This document shows positions 42,369 through 50,336 of a DNA stretch of 64,000 bases, one piece after another. Position numbers and translations under genes: made by a program. The stretch's first letter is position 1, and each line of letters starts with the position of its first letter. A model generated the notes under the pieces. The model did no database searches. It had not been told where the DNA came from and saw only the letters and a list, made by a program, of their open reading frames with translations. The stretch is from the NCBI RefSeq assembly GCF_004116265.1, contig NZ_QOUX01000045.1:62001-126000 (forward strand), read 5' to 3'. The DNA comes from Anaerobacillus alkaliphilus. GTDB taxonomy: Bacteria > Bacillota > Bacilli > Bacillales > Anaerobacillaceae.

Positions 42369-42407
42369 AATAATAGTGTCCGCTGTTCGAATGCGGACAC
42401 TATTATT
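42369..42407. terminator. Perfect 15-bp hairpin between comGB and the deacetylase gene
   Basis: AATAATAGTGTCCGC (42369-42383) pairs perfectly with 42393-42407. The T tract is poor, but the stem is long and lies between convergent genes, overlapping the stop codon of the deacetylase. Confidence 0.75.
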
Positions 42408-43497
42408 AATTTGCTAATAACGTGTGAATGGTTACAAATCGGTAGCCTTTTGCTCGAAGTTCATCAATGATTCGGGGTAACGCTTCAACAGTCCCATCCA
42501 AGAGTCTAGCGTCCTCTCGATGTGGTTCGAAATTGTGCTGTAAAATAATTCCTCCTGGAGAGATATCACGATGGACGATCGAAAGTATATCGTCCCCTGA
42601 TAAACCACTCCAATCCAACGTATCAACTGTCCACATAATTGTTCTCATTCCCATTTTCTCTAGCAATAAGGCGTCAGCTTTCGTAATCGCACCATATGGT
42701 GGCCTAAATAAATCCGATCTACGACCTATCGTTCGATCGATCACTGTTTGTGTCGAATTAATTTCTTCAATAATTTGTTCAGTCATTACTCGGGGAAAAC
42801 TAGGATGATTCCATGTATGGTTACCAAATGCATGACCTTCATTAAATATTCTCTTCATAATATTGGGGTAGTTCTCAACTTGCTTGCCCATAACAAAAAA
42901 TGTGGCACGAACATTTTTTTCCTTTAATATATCTAAAATTTGTGGTGTGTAATGTGGATCAGGTCCATCATCAAATGTTAGTGCCACAAACTTCCGTTCT
43001 GGATTGCCTCTTCTAATTGAGCTCTTAGCGGAACGAATATTTGTTGTAATCTCCGTTCTTCTAAGTTTAGGGTTATAGGTTACGATCATTCCAAATTTTT
43101 TTGCGAGATCAACTAGGGGTACGTATACATCCCCATCTATTTCAACTGTATTTGTAACCAAAGGAAATCTAACCCATTTTTTCACTTTTCCAAGATAATC
43201 ATCGGAAAAATTTTTATTTATAGGTAAGGCATAAAGATTTTCTTCAAATGAAAATACCACTGATCGGTACTGTTGGTTACGATTCACATTCACTCCAGTA
43301 TGCTTTAAAAAAAATGCAGGGACTAATATATGACCGCTTCTCATTAGGTATTTAGTTTTTTGTGGCCTTCCATCAACGATTATTTCAGCCTCAGGTATAG
43401 CAGACTCGTCTGCAAAGCTAGAGTTTAAAGGTAGTAGCAAGCAAATTAAAAAACCGACAACAAGGATAGTAAATTGTTTATTCATTAAAACTCTCAT
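42406..43497 (-). CDS. Polysaccharide deacetylase with copper-amine-oxidase-like N-terminal domain
   Basis: 363 residues, exported (signal about 5-29). Residues about 37-155 form a stalk or 'copper amine oxidase N-terminal' type domain, and residues about 165-360 a NodB homology domain. NodB motifs: TFDDGPD (catalytic Asp and metal Asp), HTWNHPSF (metal His pair), RPPYGA and a late LQHN. It probably deacetylates peptidoglycan or chitin-like polymer at the cell surface. ATG at 43485 is an alternative start. Inserted, antisense, between comGB and comGC. Confidence 0.88.
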   Translation of the reverse strand: MRVLMNKQFTILVVGFLICLLLPLNSSFADESAIPEAEIIVDGRPQKTKYLMRSGHILVPAFFLKHTGVNVNRNQQYRSVVFSFEENLYALPINKNFSDDYLGKVKKWVRFPLVTNTVEIDGDVYVPLVDLAKKFGMIVTYNPKLRRTEITTNIRSAKSSIRRGNPERKFVALTFDDGPDPHYTPQILDILKEKNVRATFFVMGKQVENYPNIMKRIFNEGHAFGNHTWNHPSFPRVMTEQIIEEINSTQTVIDRTIGRRSDLFRPPYGAITKADALLLEKMGMRTIMWTVDTLDWSGLSGDDILSIVHRDISPGGIILQHNFEPHREDARLLDGTVEALPRIIDELRAKGYRFVTIHTLLAN

Positions 43498-43582
43498 TTC
43501 TTTTTTTTATTATTTTGTATTGTTTCCTAATTTTAGAAAGATATGAGTAATACATCGGTCATTACATATAGAAAAAAAATAT

Positions 43583-43612
43583 TTGACATTGATAATCATT
43601 ATCATTTATAAT
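43583..43612 (+). promoter_or_regulatory. Sigma-A promoter with perfect Fur box in the spacer
   Basis: TTGACA (43583-43588) and TATAAT (43607-43612) are perfect hexamers 18 bp apart. Between them lies TGATAATCATTATCA (43590-43604), a full match to the Bacillus 7-1-7 Fur box. Repressor bound here would cover the promoter, so the DUF2325 gene should be induced on iron starvation. Confidence 0.9.
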
Positions 43613-43651
43613 CTAATTAACGAATAGAAGAGCGATGGGAGAGACAAATAA

Positions 43652-43981
43652 ATGAGATCTTTATTAATAGTTGGTGCTGATCACTTGGGGACAATTCCAC
43701 AAAAATTGGAGGAACTAGGCATTTCAGAAGTAACACATTTATGTGGGAGAAAAGTACAGATGGTAAAAAGAGAAATACCTGAAAATGTAGATTCGATTCT
43801 TGTCTTAACAGATTATATAAATCATAATCTAGCAAAAGCACTTAAGAAAAAAGCCCAAGACCAGTCAGTTCCCGTTTATTATGCCAAACGTTCATGGTGT
43901 TCAATTTACCAAGCTCTATCTAAATGCGAAATTCTATGTCCTGTACATAATGAATGCAAACAAACAACGATGAAACATTAA
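43652..43981 (+). CDS. DUF2325 domain protein, predicted Fur-regulated
   Basis: 109 residues matching DUF2325 (MRSLLIVGADHLGTIPQKL..., VDSILVLTDYINHNLAKALKK). The fold is predicted to be Rossmann-like. Five cysteines include a C-terminal cluster RSWC...KCEILCPVHNEC that could hold metal or an Fe-S cluster. Function unknown. A perfect Fur box inside its promoter links it to iron limitation. ATG behind a weak GGGAGAG site. Confidence 0.8.
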   Translation: MRSLLIVGADHLGTIPQKLEELGISEVTHLCGRKVQMVKREIPENVDSILVLTDYINHNLAKALKKKAQDQSVPVYYAKRSWCSIYQALSKCEILCPVHNECKQTTMKH

Positions 43982-43989
43982 ATATAAAT

Positions 43990-44027
43990 AAAAAGTAAGC
44001 TGAGGGGAAAATCTCAGCTTACTTTTT
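43990..44027. terminator. Bidirectional terminator between DUF2325 and DUF2500 genes
   Basis: AAAAAGTAAGCTGAG / CTCAGCTTACTTTTT perfect 15-bp stem. Confidence 0.92.
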
Positions 44028-44382
44028 AGAGCCTTTCAAAGCTATGGTATCGTGTTCCTTGAAATGTTAACTTACCAACATCACCTTCTGCTAGTTGGTT
44101 AAATTCTTTTCCTGTGATTTGAAATTCAACATTTTTAGAAGGATCTATTACAAAGGTTGCATAGTAATCAGTGGGAACAGGGTTGTTATCCCTAAGATTG
44201 TGCACGGATCTAGTTTTCTTTGTTCGTAGAGAAATAACTTTACTGTTTACTGTAAGGATTGGTTGTTTGTTATTCCGCCTCCAATCCATAACACCCTTAT
44301 AGATTTTAAATACTATTACTGCAACGACAATGAGAAGCAAGATAGGAAAAATGCTACTCTCAAAAAAGGATGGATCGATCAT
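44026..44382 (-). CDS. DUF2500 family membrane protein
   Basis: 118 residues: one N-terminal membrane helix (about 10-28), then a small beta domain with YYATFVIDPSKNVEFQITGKEFN and the closing LTFQGTRYHSFERL that marks DUF2500. Function unknown. Start ATG behind AGGAGGCTC. Stop overlaps the terminator shared with the DUF2325 gene. Confidence 0.82.
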   Translation of the reverse strand: MIDPSFFESSIFPILLLIVVAVIVFKIYKGVMDWRRNNKQPILTVNSKVISLRTKKTRSVHNLRDNNPVPTDYYATFVIDPSKNVEFQITGKEFNQLAEGDVGKLTFQGTRYHSFERL

Positions 44383-44638
44383 ATAGGAGCCTCCTAATCA
44401 ATTGGGTTTACTTAAACTAGGATAGAGAAATTTCACAATTTAGTAAAGAAGTTAGTAAATATAAGGCAGGAATTCTGTTGAACTTTGTCAAATCTTACTC
44501 ATGAAGAACAAATTCCTCTTACCTTAAAGAAAGATGGAGGTGACAAACTTCCCAGAGCTTCCAGTGTTTCCCCTAATCAAACCTACCTTAATAACCCACA
44601 ATGAAACAGTCTCAATAAAAACTTATTGAGGTGTAAAA

Positions 44639-44953
44639 ATGAAATCACTTAAATATGTCAAAAATGAAATGGCGTTTACATTAATTGAAATGATGATAGT
44701 CCTTATGATCATTTCGATTCTCCTTCTAATTGCTATTCCAAATATGTCAAATAATAATAATGTTGCCAATGCACGGGGTTGTGATGCTACAATACAGTTA
44801 TTGCAAGCACAGGTTGGGGCTTATTATGTCGAGAATAAAATGTATCCAAAGGACTTAGGTGATCTATCTCCTAAATACGTTGAAACAATCGTTTGTCCCG
44901 ATAAAACAGTGCTTATGTTAACCTCAGATAATAAAGTAGTAGTGAAACCCTAA
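44639..44953 (+). CDS. comGC: Major competence pseudopilin ComGC
   Basis: 104 residues. Type IV prepilin N-terminus with cleavage by ComC expected in EMA|FTLIEMMIVLMIISILLLIA; the residue before the cut is Ala where Gly is usual. Cys 47 and Cys 89 (GCDA, VCPD) are placed for the disulfide of mature ComGC. ATG is 8 nt behind GAGGTG. First gene of the comGC-GG set, detached here from comGA-GB. Confidence 0.95.
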   Translation: MKSLKYVKNEMAFTLIEMMIVLMIISILLLIAIPNMSNNNNVANARGCDATIQLLQAQVGAYYVENKMYPKDLGDLSPKYVETIVCPDKTVLMLTSDNKVVVKP

Positions 44954-44958
44954 TCCTA

Positions 44959-45402
44959 ATGTTAATCAAGAATGAAAAAGGCCACACCTTACTTGAAATG
45001 TCCCTCGTATTGTTCATCATCGCCGTTGTCTCTTCAATCTCTATTATCAATATGAAATCCACTTATGATGCAGGCATTCGTAATCAGTTTTTATACCAAC
45101 TGCAGCAAGATTTATATTACGCACAACAAATGGCTATCAGTAAGCAAACACTGACAACAGTGATCTTCTATAACGGCACCAAAGAGTATAGAGTTATTCA
45201 AAATGGAAGAGCAATTATTCAGAGAGACTTTCCTCATATTGATACTAGGTTTTTCCAGGGGACGTTAGCACTTAACGACATTCATTTCCTTTCTAACGGG
45301 AGTCCCCGAAAGTCAGGTAGCTTAACATTTTCCCTAGGTGATTACCGATATCGGTTGGTCTTGCTCATGGGAAGGGGAAGATTTTACATTGAACAATTCT
45401 AA
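44959..45402 (+). CDS. comGD: Minor pseudopilin ComGD
   Basis: 147 residues. Prepilin-like start NEKG|HTLLEMSLVLFIIAVVSSI with His at mature position 1 instead of Phe. Then a hydrophobic helix and a C-terminal beta region (FFQGTLALNDIHFLSNGSPRKSGSLTFSLG). Starts 5 nt after comGC and overlaps comGE. Confidence 0.9.
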   Translation: MLIKNEKGHTLLEMSLVLFIIAVVSSISIINMKSTYDAGIRNQFLYQLQQDLYYAQQMAISKQTLTTVIFYNGTKEYRVIQNGRAIIQRDFPHIDTRFFQGTLALNDIHFLSNGSPRKSGSLTFSLGDYRYRLVLLMGRGRFYIEQF

Positions 45403-45724
45403 AGGATTTTCGCTAATTGAGGTCATGACGTCATTAATGATCTTATCACTTACCTCCATGGCAATTCTGCCAGCACTAAACCAAGTATATGAGGAAAGAA
45501 TGGCAATTCTGCAAGAAAAACAAGGGATTAACATCCTTGAAAAGATGTTAACAGAGTGGACTTATGATGGTGATTTTTTGTATGAGGAAGAAATCAATGA
45601 CTTAGAAACAATGTATCGTGTATCCTACACATTTGCTGATTCGGGGCCAGATTTAAAAGTCTGTGTTACTTGGCAAGGAAGAAATCAACGATTGTACGAG
45701 AGGTGTGCATCCGCTAAGAAATGA
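45389..45724 (+). CDS. comGE: Minor pseudopilin ComGE
   Basis: 111 residues from a TTG at 45389 behind GGGAAGGGGA, overlapping the comGD end by 14 nt. Prepilin motif SKG|FSLIEVMTSLMILSLTSMA. The C-terminal part has two cysteines (VCVTW, RCAS). Overlapping start with comGF (ATGA). Confidence 0.88.
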   Translation: MNNSKGFSLIEVMTSLMILSLTSMAILPALNQVYEERMAILQEKQGINILEKMLTEWTYDGDFLYEEEINDLETMYRVSYTFADSGPDLKVCVTWQGRNQRLYERCASAKK

Positions 45725-46155
45725 AACATAAAAATGGTTTTACGTTAGTAGAAGTTCTGATCGCCTTTTCAATTCTAATCTTACTTACTTCATTTCTCCC
45801 ACAAGCTATAAAAGTCATTCGTTTTGAGCCGAAGCTTTTACACCACATGGAAACAAGCTTATTCTTTCAACAATTAACATTAGACGTGCAGCTGTCGTCT
45901 ACTATCCAAGTTGCTAATAATATCTTGTATCTTCAACAAAACAACGAAGAGGAAGTTACATACGCTTATTTCCAAAACCGAGTAAGGCGGCAAGTAAATC
46001 ATAAGGGACAAGAGATAGTTTTACAAAATATATCAACTATTAAGTTTACGAAATGGAAAAACGGGATTGACGTGCTTATAACAGACATCTACAATCAGAC
46101 TCATCAGAATAGAATTACTCATCGTCTTCCTTTAGAGACAATGAAAGATGGATAA
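45721..46155 (+). CDS. comGF: Minor pseudopilin ComGF
   Basis: 144 residues, ATG overlapping the comGE stop. Prepilin motif KNG|FTLVEVLIAFSILILLTSF, then a soluble domain with FFQQLTLDVQ and YAYFQNRVRRQVNHKGQEIVL typical of ComGF. Overlaps comGG by 8 nt. Confidence 0.9.
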   Translation: MKHKNGFTLVEVLIAFSILILLTSFLPQAIKVIRFEPKLLHHMETSLFFQQLTLDVQLSSTIQVANNILYLQQNNEEEVTYAYFQNRVRRQVNHKGQEIVLQNISTIKFTKWKNGIDVLITDIYNQTHQNRITHRLPLETMKDG

Positions 46156-46528
46156 TAATCGAGGCTTTATCTTGCCAACTACCCTTATGATCCTATTTTT
46201 ATTACTATCTTTTTTAACCTTTCAAATTAGTCAGTATATGATCGAAAAGGAGCTCATCAAAGAAGAAGCAGAACTTTTTACAGCTGAACGCTTATTACAA
46301 AAAGGAATTGTCGATGTCTCAAAGATGTTAAAATCAGATAGTCGGGATGTTTATTCGGGAATACTTTTTTATGAAGAAGGAGAAATAACGTTCGTTGTCA
46401 AAAAAGAAGTAAGTACAGTAAAATCTGTTCAAGTAGTAAGTAAAACGTATCAAAATCGATCAAAACAAACTACATTCTATTATAATATACAGAATGAGAC
46501 TGTTCTGCCGTGGTTAAAGGAGAGATAA
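46148..46528 (+). CDS. comGG: Minor pseudopilin ComGG
   Basis: 126 residues. N-terminus NNRG|FILPTTLMILFLLLSFLTF, a Glu-rich helix (MIEKELIKEEAELFTAERLLQ split across about 38-58) and a short beta tail. Matches ComGG in position and architecture; sequence conservation in this family is low. Confidence 0.85.
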   Translation: MDNNRGFILPTTLMILFLLLSFLTFQISQYMIEKELIKEEAELFTAERLLQKGIVDVSKMLKSDSRDVYSGILFYEEGEITFVVKKEVSTVKSVQVVSKTYQNRSKQTTFYYNIQNETVLPWLKER

Positions 46529-46529
46529 G

Positions 46530-47033
46530 GTGGGTAACAAAGAACACATTTTTTTAACAGGATTTATGGGGGCTGGGAAAACAACTGTTGGCCAATTACT
46601 TTCTAGGCAATTAAATATTCCGGTCATTGACACAGACAGCTATATTGAAGAAAGCTTTGATAAGAGCATTAAGGCAATTTTTCAAGAGGATGGAGAAAAT
46701 ATATTCCGTGATTATGAAACAAATGCACTTCAAAGTTTGTGCGGCCAAACTCAAAAAATCATCACAACTGGTGGGGGGATTGTTCTTCGACCTGAGAACC
46801 GTCAGTTAATGAAAGAGTATGGCATAGTGATTTTTCTTTATTGTGATATTGAGGAAACAACTCGTAGGTTGGCAACAGATCAAAGCAGACCATTATTTAA
46901 AGCGGATTTTGCTGCCAATAAAAAACGTTTTGAAGCAAGACTCCCATTTTACCGGGAAGCTGATTTTACGATTGAAACAACAAAGAAACCCCTTGATGAA
47001 ATAGTTAATGAAATCATCACTTGTTTAGAATAA
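46530..47033 (+). CDS. aroK: Shikimate kinase
   Basis: Phosphorylates shikimate at the 3-position in aromatic amino acid synthesis. 167 residues, GTG start 8 nt behind AAAGGAGAG. P-loop FMGAGKTTVGQLL (about 10-22), shikimate-binding DTDSYIE (Asp near 34), TTGGGIVLRPENR (about 78-90) and lid Arg in QSRPLF. Begins right after comGG, so probably cotranscribed with the comGC-GG set. Confidence 0.95.
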   Translation: MGNKEHIFLTGFMGAGKTTVGQLLSRQLNIPVIDTDSYIEESFDKSIKAIFQEDGENIFRDYETNALQSLCGQTQKIITTGGGIVLRPENRQLMKEYGIVIFLYCDIEETTRRLATDQSRPLFKADFAANKKRFEARLPFYREADFTIETTKKPLDEIVNEIITCLE

Positions 47034-47086
47034 CAGTCATTAACATTGGTAATAATAAGTGTAAAAACTAAGCTGGTGATTTTGTA

Positions 47087-47275
47087 ATGAAAACAAATGA
47101 CTATGTAAAATATGTAACCCAACAATTTGTTAGTTATGTAGATACACCTAGTGAGAAACGGAAGGCAATGAAAGAAGAGCGAAAAGCAAGTAAAGATCCT
47201 TTTGCTTATCGTTGGTTTGGTTTAATTCCATTTGCTCTTTCGCAACTATTTCAAACGAAGAAGAAAAATTCATAA
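47087..47275 (+). CDS. yqzE: YqzE family small protein
   Basis: 62 residues beginning MKTNDYVKYVTQQFVSYVD and rich in Lys/Arg/Glu in the middle (PSEKRKAMKEERKASKD), ending in a mildly hydrophobic segment. Matches B. subtilis YqzE, which sits beside comGG. Function unknown. Confidence 0.88.
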   Translation: MKTNDYVKYVTQQFVSYVDTPSEKRKAMKEERKASKDPFAYRWFGLIPFALSQLFQTKKKNS

Positions 47276-47281
47276 TAAACT

Positions 47282-47319
47282 AAAACTGACTCAACTTGTT
47301 CAAGTTGAGTCAGTTTTGG
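47282..47319. terminator. Bidirectional terminator between yqzE and yqhG
   Basis: AAAACTGACTCAACTTG / CAAGTTGAGTCAGTTTT, perfect 17-bp stem with 2-nt loop. Confidence 0.92.
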
Positions 47320-48111
47320 TTATTTACTACTTAGATAAAAAAGACCACCGTTGATAATGTTGATATTTATTTTAGGTTCATATTGGTCCTTTAGCGCCTC
47401 AATTTCTAAGAAATAGCTCTCAGGTTTTTCTTCCATATCTTCGTAAAAAGTTTCTAATAAACGTAAGTCTTGATCCCAACGGTATTGGGCATCTTCTGCC
47501 CATTGGTGGTCGTCCTGGGAGATAATCGAACGAATCGTGTTCTCAAGCCGTGACAGTCCACTTCTAGGCGTAATTAACGGTGATAAGGTAAAACAAAAGT
47601 CTGGAATTTTAGGAGTTAGATCTTTTGTTAGTAATAAATCATGAAATTGATCTTGGATTTCTCCGTTAATTAAATTGAGTCCTAATGAAATTACAATATC
47701 TTTTTTACGATCACATTGATATGAAATTTTTGCATTTAAACAAAGCCAAGGATGTAAAGCCGTAGAATTCATTCTTTCACCTACGGGAATTTGTTCAAAG
47801 AGACGAATGTAAGCACCCAACTGCTGTACGGACTGAAAGATTTGATGTAGCCTAGGAGAACCAAAATGAACTTGTTCGCCTTTTTTATCCTCACTACATT
47901 CTTCCGGATTTGTAATCAAGGTCATTTGCATAGGGTTAGGTGTCCCACCAGTTTTTTCTAAGTAGTGCCAGTAAAAAGGTCGATTCATTAAAAGTTTATC
48001 TAAGTCGATTGAAAGCTGCACATGAAGATAACCTCGACTATTTTCAAGAATGGGACTTTCATTCGCTGTAAAATATCTCTCTAAGAAATTATGAATGTCC
48101 TGCTGCTGCAT
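47320..48111 (-). CDS. yqhG: YqhG family protein
   Basis: 263 residues, cytoplasmic, matching YqhG (FLERYFTANESPILENSRG, LEKTGGTPNPMQMTLITNP, SPRLHQIFQS). Function unknown. The start overlaps the end of the SNF2 helicase gene by 23 nt in another frame, showing translational coupling. Family members occur with YqhH, suggesting a joint role. Confidence 0.88.
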   Translation of the reverse strand: MQQQDIHNFLERYFTANESPILENSRGYLHVQLSIDLDKLLMNRPFYWHYLEKTGGTPNPMQMTLITNPEECSEDKKGEQVHFGSPRLHQIFQSVQQLGAYIRLFEQIPVGERMNSTALHPWLCLNAKISYQCDRKKDIVISLGLNLINGEIQDQFHDLLLTKDLTPKIPDFCFTLSPLITPRSGLSRLENTIRSIISQDDHQWAEDAQYRWDQDLRLLETFYEDMEEKPESYFLEIEALKDQYEPKININIINGGLFYLSSK

Positions 48112-49777
48112 CTTCTTGAGTCGCTCCTTCGCTTAGTTTTATAAGTTCACTGAGATGGTTCATTTTCACTTTTATTTCACCATCACTCCTAGAATTTACA
48201 AGGATATCAGAGATATGTTCCTCAATATTATTTAAATCAAGTCTAGCTAATATATCATCTAATTCTCCTATTACTCGCTCAAACAAACGTATTTTATCAT
48301 AGAGTAGTGATAAAATATGTTGTTCGACTGTATTTTCAGTCGCAAAATTATAGATATGGACATCCTTTTCTTGACCCAAACGATGGATCCGGCCAATTCT
48401 TTGTTCAATCCGCATCGGATTCCATGGAAGATCGTAATTTATAATATGGTGACAAAATTGAAGATTTATCCCTTCGCCACCTGCTTCAGTCGCAATAAGC
48501 ACCTGAGCACGATCTTTAAAGAGCTGTTTCATCCAATCTTTTTTTCCACGTTTAAAGCCGCCTCGAAAGGGAACAGAGCTAATCCCATGTTGATTTAGAA
48601 ACCACTGTAGATATAGTTGAGTAGCACGGTACTCTGTAAAGATAATGACTTTATCGTTAATATTTTGAATTAACTCAAGTGCTTTTTCTGCCTTTGAATT
48701 GGTTTTTACTTGTTCAATCTTTTTAAAGAGAAATTGCACTTTCTCAACTAACTCTGGCGTTTGCTCCATTTTTTCAGCCATATTCTTTAATGTAAGAAAC
48801 GCGGCTTCTCTGCTACTACAGACTTCCCTTTGTAAGGTTAAAAGTGAAAAATGATTTTTTATTAAAGCCTCTTCATTATTTGAAACTTGTTTTAAGGCAG
48901 TGACAGCATCATATAATTCTTGTTCTTCTTTCGATAGAGGAATTGTAATGGTATTTACTACACGTTTTGTCCATTCAATTCCAGTATCCTCGCGACGGTT
49001 TCGGACCATGACCTTATTAACGAGCTCCCTAAGTTTTTCATCATTTTTAGGGGAACGGGTATTTGAACGAAAGTCATGATCAAAGCTTGCTTCGTCACCT
49101 AAGTGTCCGGGTTTCAATAATGAAACAAGATTAAAGATTTCCTCTAGTCTATTCTGAACAGGTGTTGCCGTTAAAAGTAAGCAAAACTTTTTCTTCAGGC
49201 TTTGAATAAACTCGTAGTTTTTGGTTTTTTTGTTTTTAAGCTTATGAGCCTCATCGATAATAATTAAATCGTAATTTTGTTTTAAAACAATATCTCTGTG
49301 TGGGTTACGCTTTGCTGTATCAATAGAGGCAACAACAACATCACATTGTTCCCATACATATGTTTTTCGTTGAGCAACGGCAGGAATATAAAATTTTTGG
49401 TTTAGCTCGATTGACCATTGAGACACGAGTGAAGCAGGTACTAAAATTAAGGCTTTTTTTACTAGACCACGAATCATATACTCTTTTAAAATTAACCCGG
49501 CCTCAATCGTTTTTCCCAAGCCAACCTCATCAGCTAAAATTGCTTTTCCGTTCATTTCTTCAATCACCTTTTTGGCTACTTCTAGCTGATGCGGGAAAAT
49601 GGTTAGGTTAGGAAGGTGTGTAGGTGCCACGAGCCCAGAAAATTTATTAATAGATAAATTATTTTCGGCTTCAATGGCTAGTTTATACAACTCCCAACTT
49701 GACCAAGGACCGTCATCATCCATTTTTTTTAACAATCCCTCTTGCCATGAAGAATCGAAATTCATGGTAATATTCAT
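48089..49777 (-). CDS. yqhH: SNF2/RapA-type DEAD/H helicase (YqhH)
   Basis: 562 residues from the ATG at 49777 behind AAAGGA. SF2 motifs in order: I ADEVGLGKTIEAGLIL (about 81-96), II DEAH (near 174), III LTATPVQN, then in the second RecA domain IIFTEYRATQLYLQW, ATEAGGEGINLQFC (V) and RIEQRIGRIHRLGQ (VI). The family remodels protein-DNA or polymerase complexes. The cellular role of YqhH is unknown. Coupled to yqhG. Confidence 0.9.
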   Translation of the reverse strand: MNITMNFDSSWQEGLLKKMDDDGPWSSWELYKLAIEAENNLSINKFSGLVAPTHLPNLTIFPHQLEVAKKVIEEMNGKAILADEVGLGKTIEAGLILKEYMIRGLVKKALILVPASLVSQWSIELNQKFYIPAVAQRKTYVWEQCDVVVASIDTAKRNPHRDIVLKQNYDLIIIDEAHKLKNKKTKNYEFIQSLKKKFCLLLTATPVQNRLEEIFNLVSLLKPGHLGDEASFDHDFRSNTRSPKNDEKLRELVNKVMVRNRREDTGIEWTKRVVNTITIPLSKEEQELYDAVTALKQVSNNEEALIKNHFSLLTLQREVCSSREAAFLTLKNMAEKMEQTPELVEKVQFLFKKIEQVKTNSKAEKALELIQNINDKVIIFTEYRATQLYLQWFLNQHGISSVPFRGGFKRGKKDWMKQLFKDRAQVLIATEAGGEGINLQFCHHIINYDLPWNPMRIEQRIGRIHRLGQEKDVHIYNFATENTVEQHILSLLYDKIRLFERVIGELDDILARLDLNNIEEHISDILVNSRSDGEIKVKMNHLSELIKLSEGATQEDAAAGHS

Positions 49778-49933
49778 GGACACCAATCCTTTCTTTGAAT
49801 AATTAAAATTAAATGATTGCCAATTAATCTAGGGTAGTGATAGGATAGATTATGGGTGTTTTTCATTTCACAAAGTCATATTTTTTAGTATTGACAAAAA
49901 CAATGGAAAACAATCGAACAATATCATAACTGC

Positions 49934-50165
49934 GAATGAGAACATGGGGAGAGACTGTAATCTACTGACTTAGAATTGGTTATAGATGAAGCTTTACCTA
50001 GCTTTCCTACAGCGCCGAAGGAGCAAGCATATATATGTGAATCTCTCAGGCAAAAAGACTCATGTTTGACGCAACTCTGGAGAGTGTCTGTAATCGATTT
50101 CTGATTGATTAGACCACCCACGAGGATAATTCCTACTTACTTATGGAATAAACTTTCTGGTTTAA
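49934..50165 (+). promoter_or_regulatory. Tandem glycine riboswitch
   Basis: Aptamer 1 carries GGAGAGACTG, GCGCCGAAGGAGCAAG and AATCTCTCAGGCAAAAAGACTC. The inter-aptamer ACGCAACTCTGGAGAGTGTCTG leads into a shorter, more diverged aptamer 2 with CACCCACGAGG and TTTCTGGTTTAAGGACAGAG. The GGACAGAG 3' strand of aptamer 2 is also the 5' arm of the following terminator. Glycine binding should therefore keep the terminator from forming and turn gcv genes on. Confidence 0.94.
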
Positions 50166-50211
50166 GGACAGAGAATACACACATATCAGTGTATTTCTCT
50201 GTCCTTTTTTG
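50165..50211 (+). terminator. Riboswitch-controlled terminator before gcvT
   Basis: GGACAGAGAATACAC / GTGTATTTCTCTGTCC stem and T6, sharing GGACAGAG with aptamer 2. About 125 bp of further leader without features follow before gcvT. Confidence 0.9.
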
Positions 50212-50336
50212 CTGTTTTATTAAAAAATTGCCTTACTATTAAGTCACTTTTTTCCCAAGAAAGAACCAGGTTTATAGGAGTAAAATACTTAAAGTAATAA
50301 AAAACTAATGCTAAATGATAAGATGGAGGTTATTTG

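Noticed and set aside
49924-50121. 65-codon minus-strand frame in the gcvT leader
   Set aside because: Lies entirely antisense to the glycine riboswitch, with no ribosome site.
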